The notes beneath the pieces were generated by a model, which was not told where the DNA came from, searched no databases, and saw only the letters and a list, made by a program, of their open reading frames with translations. DNA of 64,000 nucleotides from Dipteronia dyeriana (lineage: Eukaryota; Streptophyta; Magnoliopsida; Sapindales; Sapindaceae). The number at the start of each line of letters is the position of its first letter. Position 1 is the stretch's first letter. Positions 58,341 through 64,000 of the stretch are shown piece by piece. The position numbers were made by a program, and so were the translations under genes. The DNA is taken from positions 7,969,001 to 8,033,000 of the forward strand of contig CM065299.1 in assembly GCA_032871835.1 (NCBI GenBank), read 5' to 3'.

Positions 58341-58720
58341 TTCAGACAATTTGTAGATCGATTTTTAGAAAAGTTTTTGAGAGAGATAAGTTATTACTTT
58401 CAGTGATCAAAGTGTGAAGATGAAAGTACAAAGAGAATTAAAAATCGATTATTTAAGGGCAATATGGGTAGTTCACCATAATATGTGTGTTTTAAACTTA
58501 ACTTATTAAACCGGTGACATCACTACAACTCATCAAAAAAAATGTGACATTTCTCACCATTTCCACCGTTAAGGTTCACTCTTAAAGATATTATTTTTAA
58601 AAAAGCATTTTAAAAACAAAAAATAAAAATTTCGACACCAATCGGGGTAAAGTGTAGGGCAGAGGATCTTCCGAGAATAATTACTTTATTTATATAACCA
58701 AATATGATCGATTATGATCA
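58341..58720. other. Short intergenic spacer
   Basis: No gene seen. Phrases such as 'gggcaatatgggtagttcac' are reminiscent of sub-terminal transposon sequence, but no borders could be found. Confidence 0.4.
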
Positions 58721-59549
58721 ATTATATGCAGTGTCGTTCTTGACTATTCGAAGGCCTCGAGGTGAAATCAACAAAATGGACCCTTTATACATACTCATAG
58801 TTTTACAGAGAGTGACAATATTTACATCCCTTAAAAAGGGTACGTATACCTCAATTTAGAATATTTTTGAAAATCAAATATTACCCTTAAATAAAATTAC
58901 TTAATTCGGTAGAATTGGAGAATTTTGAACTTAACAAATTAATTTTTTTTTAAAAAAAGTTTTATTGCAATAATAATAAAAAAAATTCAAACAATTTTTT
59001 AGTGACATCAAATGTTTTTACAAGAGTTAGAATTTTTGTTAAAGAGAAATTATTTATTCGAATAAAAACATATTAGATAATAAAATTTTAAATAAATCTG
59101 ATTAGATAATAAAATAGTGAAATGTGCTAATAAAAATTTAAAATATTAAAATTAAAGAAAGGGTATTTTTCGTATTAAGTGAGGTTTATTTACAAAACAT
59201 AGATTTTTAAAATTTTTTGGGGATGTACTTTCGAAATGGGTGTACATACAGTTTTTAAGGGATATCAATATCGTCACTCTTTTTCAAATACGACTTGACA
59301 TCAGACTTTTTGTTAAAAAAAATTGGTCATGTTTGATACTTGGGCCTTTTCATTAAAAATAAATTATAGACCCTGTTTTTTCATTGGGTGTTTTTATTAA
59401 AAATAAATATATGGATTCTGAACATGACAGAACCTTTTCATATATACTTAGATCTTTCCATTAAAATCATATCTTCAGGGGCCTTAGGTATAATAGGCCC
59501 GAGACGGGTGCCCCCAGTGCCCTGCCCCAGGGCCGCTTCTGATTATATG
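58721..59549. mobile_element. hAT-like element with 8-bp TSD and a nested MITE
   Basis: Element 58729-59541 is flanked by the perfect 8-bp direct repeat ATTATATG (58721-58728, 59542-59549). The ends CAGTGTCG and CGCTTCTG are imperfect inverted repeats of hAT type. Inside, 58809-59280 has its own inverted ends of about 40 bases ('agagtgacaatatt', 'catcccttaaaa' against 'tttttaagggat', 'aatatcgtcactct'), so a second element has inserted into the first. No transposase is readable. Confidence 0.8.
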
Positions 59550-60079
59550 TACTGTTCAAATATCTTTTAGTGTGATATGAACTACTGATATGGATGAAAA
59601 GATACACACCATTTGAACTAAGAGTGAACGAGTTAAAAAGAGTGTATTAGTAAATTTATAAAACTAATGTCTCTTTGGATGTATTATATAACAGCTGATG
59701 AAGTCATCAATGGCCTTTAATTTGTTCATAATATTTAAGGAAGATATTAAGAGATTAGCATCTACTTTAGAAGTAAGATCGACTTGTTGCATTCTCTGTA
59801 GTAGTTTATAGCTAATGGACGCAGAACAATTTAAAGGCACCAACCCTCCAGTATCTAGATATCTCTCCCTCATATAGCATTTACTTTGTAATACTTTGGC
59901 CGTAAATCTATAAATAAATAAAAAAAATTCAAAATCACCAAGAAACACCCAGATAGACCGAGAGATCATGACGTGTGTACTTCATTGCATTTGTCCTATT
60001 ATACATTTGTTTATTTGAAATCAATATTCACTACCCAGTATGTAGTGCAGTAATGACACCTCTTCTTCATTTTCGTCCT
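59550..60079. other. Spacer upstream of the Bet v 1-like gene
   Basis: No supported gene. The minus-strand frame at 59664-59969 lacks recognisable features. The right end forms the promoter of the next gene. Confidence 0.5.
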
Positions 60080-60087
60080 TATTTAAA
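60080..60087 (+). promoter_or_regulatory. TATA box of the Bet v 1-like gene
   Basis: TATTTAAA lies 58 bases before the start codon. With a usual 25-35 base spacing, transcription would begin near 60115 and give a leader of about 30 bases. Confidence 0.65.
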
Positions 60088-60144
60088 GGCTCAACCGCTC
60101 AACATCATCTCATCACAAAACACAACAATTACACACACAGAGAG

Positions 60145-60705
60145 ATGAAGATCTTGGAAGGAGAAGTGGTGCTCAACATCCCAGCTGAGAAATCATGGAA
60201 GATGTATAGAGACAACAAAATAATCAGTAAAATCAACCCAGAAATGCTTGCTCAAGCTACCTACTTGGAAGGAGATGGCAGTCCTGGAAGCCTTAGGCTT
60301 TTCAAGCTTGGCCCTGGTTGGTCTCTCTCACTCACTCTAGTACTAATTACTGTAAATTGATATTATCATGCATGTAGTGTGAATAGTGATCATTATGGTA
60401 TAAATATATATAAATATGCAGCCGTGCAGAAGTATGTGAAAGAATCAACAGAGAAAATAGAGAAGGTGGAGGCTGGACGGTCAGTGACATATCTTGTTAT
60501 TGAAGGAGACTTGAAAAATATGTACGACCCTTACAGGGTCACCTTTTCATTCATTCCAATGGAAGGGAAGGAAAAGGAGATGTGCATTGCTCAATGGAAA
60601 GCAGAGTTTGAGCCGTGCACACTGGCAACTCCTCCTCCGGACAAGGCCAGGGATGCCGCCCTTGGATTTCTCAAGTCCTTTGACAAGTTTCAGCTAAGCT
60701 ACTAG
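60145..60705 (+). CDS. Bet v 1 / major latex protein-like (PR-10 fold)
   Basis: Two exons (60145-60316 and 60422-60705) joined across a 105-base GT/AG intron in phase 1, the conserved intron place of this family. They give 151 residues, the usual length. The product is a small cytosolic START-like protein with a hydrophobic cavity that binds steroids, hormones or secondary metabolites; members of this clade act in defence and stress, and a few are enzymes. It shows the N-terminal 'LEGEVVLNIPAEKSWKMY', the glycine-rich loop 'EGDGSPGS' (residues 42-49) and the C-terminal helix 'DKARDAALGFLKSFDKFQL'. The sequence is closer to MLP/kirola types than to classical PR-10, as it lacks the typical PR-10 YSVVEG-like motif. 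The ligand cannot be predicted. A TATA box is present 58 bases upstream. Confidence 0.9.
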
Positions 60706-61318
60706 TATTAACCTCTCCCTATAATATATATAGTTTGTGTAATTAAAATATTATAAGCTGTGTGCTTCTATGTATTAAGCTATCCACCTAAAACTGCATG
60801 TATCACGTATGACTACCCTTTAAATAGAGAATTAAGTCTTTCATCCTCGTTGATAATGATATTCATACGAACTTCAAATAAGTTTTATATATACTGCAAC
60901 ATCTAAATGCAAACACACTTCACTTGACTAAGAACAACAATATTATAGAATGAATTAAGAATTTCACAAAATCAAGAATGAGAGAATATTAATAAATAAT
61001 GCACAGAATATATATATTTATACAAAACCACACCACCTATGGGTTGATACTTGATTGCAATAAATCATAAGTAATATAATCATTCACATGAGAGTATATA
61101 TATATAAAAGAAAGCCATATATTTTCATTGTAACTAAAGTTGTCAATGATCAATTTTACGTCCCATATTAAAACATAAATCTCAATCTAATATTATTTAC
61201 ACCTAACTAAAACCATTAGGTGATATATATATATAAATATATACTGGCCGAATTTGAAGAGGTAAGTTCAACCAATTTTGTCAAAATTTAAACACAGTTG
61301 CTTAGCTTTTCTTGTCAG
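60706..61318. other. Convergent 3' region between two genes
   Basis: Holds the 3' untranslated regions of the Bet v 1-like gene (plus) and the E2 gene (minus), which converge here. The region is AT-rich with short (TA)n runs (about 61095, 61224). No further gene is seen. Confidence 0.5.
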
Positions 61319-63900
61319 TCAAGGCTTTTGAATAATGTTGGACATCATGTCAGCAAGTCTATTGCGGGTTTTTGTTACGGCAGCTGCCCGGTACTGTTCA
61401 CAATCCGTTGATCCATTTTTGGTGAAGAGAGTAATGAGAAAATTCATCATCTGACTTACTTTGCCTTTGAATTCTCCCATGCTGCACTTATCAACTTCCC
61501 CAATTTCTGCTTTTCCATCTTTAACTACGACCGACCCTACCAAAGCGCCATTCAAATATGCTTTGCAAGTAATCAGAATATCAATACAACGTTTGCGAAA
61601 ATGATCAGCAACCAACTCTTCAAAGTGCTGCAAGCAAACTCAACAAAAATTGTATCAGTGTTCTAACGTCATACACGTGATATTTTGCAATTCTCCATCC
61701 AGTTACTGTAAATCTACCCCATAACTAAGCATAACAGAACAATCAGCAATCTTTTACTTAAGCTAACGACTTGGTAGGTCCATTCCTATTCCAAAAATAG
61801 AATCAAATAAAATACCGATAAGAAATTTATGTTGGGTAACCAGTGTGACCTTTCATAATACTAATATATTAATAAACAGTGGTGAGTAAAAATCATTATT
61901 ATAGACCTCGATGTACTAAATTTAGATTCCCTGAAATAGTAAACTTTACAACCAACTGTAACAAAGTAGGAAATGCCTCAAAGAACCCATTCGAACAACA
62001 TTTCTGTAAGTCAGCAAAGTCCTAAATTGCAAAAACTTCAGTAGATGCAGCTGTGGACTCTGAAACTTAAACTCGGGATGAGAATAAAGACAAGTCTACA
62101 ATGTTACTAGCATTAGTAATAACTAGTTCGCTTGTTAAATTATTTCTCTATTATACCACAGTTCAATACCTGATTGATTTGTTAATGTCTATACTAATGT
62201 TGACAGAAATGAAATTGATTGATCAAACCTGTATGCAAGGAAAACAGAGTAAATTGAAAACCATATTGTAGACATGGTACCTTTGGTGGTCTTCTTAGGG
62301 TGTACATCATTGTCTTCAAGGATAAAATAAAAATTTCCTCATTGTATCTCCTGGACCTTTTCTCCCCAGCTTCCCCAACATATGTTGATTCATATCCAGG
62401 CTCATTAAAGAAAGGCTTTGCATTCAGAATCAGAGCCTGTATGGAGACTAAAACTTGTAGCATGGTCGAATTATTAGAATCCCACATCTCGGTTGAATTA
62501 CCGGTCCAGGTGCCTAAAAGGCTGAGGCAGACTTTCCCACATTCATACAAATTTGGATTTAATCGAAGGCCACCGGAATAGTAATACACCATCTGGAACA
62601 GGAAATTTCTGATTTTCATTGTGCACAATGAAAGATATATAATGTTGAAAGGGCACATCAACACATAATACATACCGGTGGTTTTTGCGGATACTGACTA
62701 GGGAAGAGACAATCAAAGACAAAAAGACCATCGTGGTAGGGTGTACCAGAAGGTCCAACCATAACAGCCCTCAGAAGTCCAATTCTTGCTTCACAAACTC
62801 TGACATATATTGTGTCTGTCAACGTAGAGATAAAAAGGAGAGTCACGAAAAAAATTATAGTAATTTTGTTTTTTTCTTTTTGATGGAGAGTCGGGTAAAA
62901 AAAACTTGTATTCAGGTATTTAATATGCAAAATGTTACTACGAACGAGACAATTTGGCCAAAAATATTCATAAGCTCAATTATGCCTGCCACCAACATGA
63001 ATATTCTTTCTAATTTCTTTGGTCAAATTCAAGGGTGACTAAATTTGAACACAAAAGCTTGATCAGCAAAAGATGAACAGTTATCCTTTCCGCATCAGTA
63101 AATATCGTGGCAGCAATACCATGTTGCATCATCAAACAGATTTAAACTCACCAGGTAAGTTCTTTTCCAGAATTTTCCACTCATCCTGAATTTTCCTTGT
63201 CCACTCCTTGGATGGCTATCAAGAGAAAGAGCACAAACAGTAAATATTACATATCATTTTACATCTCATACACAAGCACACAGAGAGTCCAAGAAATCTT
63301 GAAATAATTTCTCACCTGGTTGTCCTCTAGAAAGCCACCATAGTGATGGTCCGAAAAATCATCAACAATGTCAAATTGCTTAAAACATAGAGATTTTGGC
63401 ACGTCTCCCATTCCTTCCTTTTCTCCTTTCCCACTAGAACATGACTCTTCGGGGACTGTTGAACTGCTCGAAGAAGCTACCTTGCTTTTGCTTTCTTCCA
63501 GATCAGAAAGAGTCGCCTTCCTTTTGCTTTCAGTCAGATCAGGGTCAGGGATAGTTGCCTTCCTCTTGCTTTCGGAAAGATCAGAAGCAGAAGTGCTAGA
63601 TGCAGATGTCAGAGCAGGGTTGCTTAACCAAGGGAAAGAAACTGAGGCCTCCACATCAGTAGGAAGATCCACATGATCGAATTTGGATTGCATGGCCAGA
63701 TAATCATCTTCAGCATCGTCTTCATACAGGAAATTATCATTGTCATCATAATCAGAAACATCATCAACATAATCATCACAGTCCTCATCATCATTATCAT
63801 CATCATGATGATATGATAGCTCAGAATTAGAACTATTAAGATTGTTTAAAATAATTGATTCCGATGCAGAACTCTTCCCAGGATCACTGGCTGGTGCAAC
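61319..63900 (-). CDS. Ubiquitin-conjugating enzyme E2, UBC25/26 type (5' end off window)
   Basis: Large plant E2 that would carry activated ubiquitin on a cysteine. Exons on the minus strand: 63900-63316, 63215-63152, 62815-62676, 62592-62281, 61627-61319. All junctions are GT/AG and in frame, giving 469 residues plus stop. The exon at 63900 begins at an acceptor ('tctccag|gttgca'), so the N-terminal exon(s) lie beyond the window. Order: an acidic stretch (63822-63710), Lys-rich 'ESKRKAT' repeats, and 'FKQFDIVDDFSDHHY' typical of this subfamily. The UBC domain follows: 'WTRKIQDEWKILEKNLP', 'LLRAVMVGPSGTPYHDGLFVFD', 'LNPNLYECGKVCLSLLGTW', with the second Cys the likely catalytic one, then 'NEPGYES'. 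A helical C-terminal extension completes it. It is related to UBC23/PHO2-type giant E2s but closest to UBC25/26 by memory. Confidence 0.9.
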
Positions 63901-64000
63901 CTGGAGAAAGAACAATTTTGAGACCAAATCATGGTTAACATTGAGCAAAAAGAATACATCAAAAAGTATCCTACAAATATATATCAACTCTGACTATATA

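Noticed and set aside
63624..63806. Minus-strand frame made mostly of Met and Ile
   Set aside because: Frame-shifted shadow of the Asp-rich codons (GAT/GAC) of the E2 gene.

Overview
This window is nuclear DNA from a flowering plant, most likely a dicot. The DNA is AT-rich, has many introns with GT/AG borders, and is crowded with plant-type transposons (Copia, Gypsy, LINE, hAT, Harbinger, CACTA, foldback elements). The species cannot be fixed from the sequence; the protein similarities are compatible with a rosid, but that is a guess.

Four protein-coding genes look functional. (1) 2013-7331 (+): an uninterrupted 1,772-residue callose synthase of the GSL5/CalS12 (PMR4) type, with a probable 3'-UTR intron. 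(2) 40717-56108 (+): the vacuolar two-pore cation channel TPC1. I traced all 23 coding exons, and they join in frame into 739 residues. (3) 60145-60705 (+): a two-exon Bet v 1/major-latex-protein-like gene of 151 residues. (4) 61319 to beyond 63900 (-): the C-terminal 469 residues of a large UBC25/26-type ubiquitin-conjugating enzyme, whose first exon lies beyond the right edge. The genes have unrelated jobs (wound and pathogen callose, vacuolar Ca2+/K+ excitability, ligand binding or defence, ubiquitination). They should be read as neighbours, not as a pathway.

Between GSL5 and TPC1, 9-40 kb is a gene graveyard. It holds two decayed copies of an RNase T2 (S-/S-like RNase) gene, a broken F-box/PP2-B gene, a nearly complete but dead Copia element (18947-26334, TSD TCAAG), and a LINE 3' end. 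It also holds a Gypsy LTR with a gag fragment, a truncated Harbinger transposase, and several hAT-type non-autonomous elements with clear 8-bp target duplications. Several blocks occur twice: the GSL5 3' end plus downstream DNA, the RNase block, and the F-box flank. Their order is A-B-F ... F'-B'-A', yet all are in the same orientation.

The most interesting biology is in intact genes. TPC1 lacks several luminal acidic residues used for Ca2+ inhibition in Arabidopsis TPC1, and its N-terminal di-leucine lacks the usual acidic residues. GSL5 carries a five-codon upstream ORF whose stop overlaps the main start codon as ATGA. I found no CRISPR array, tRNA, rRNA or operon, and no clearly new molecular system.
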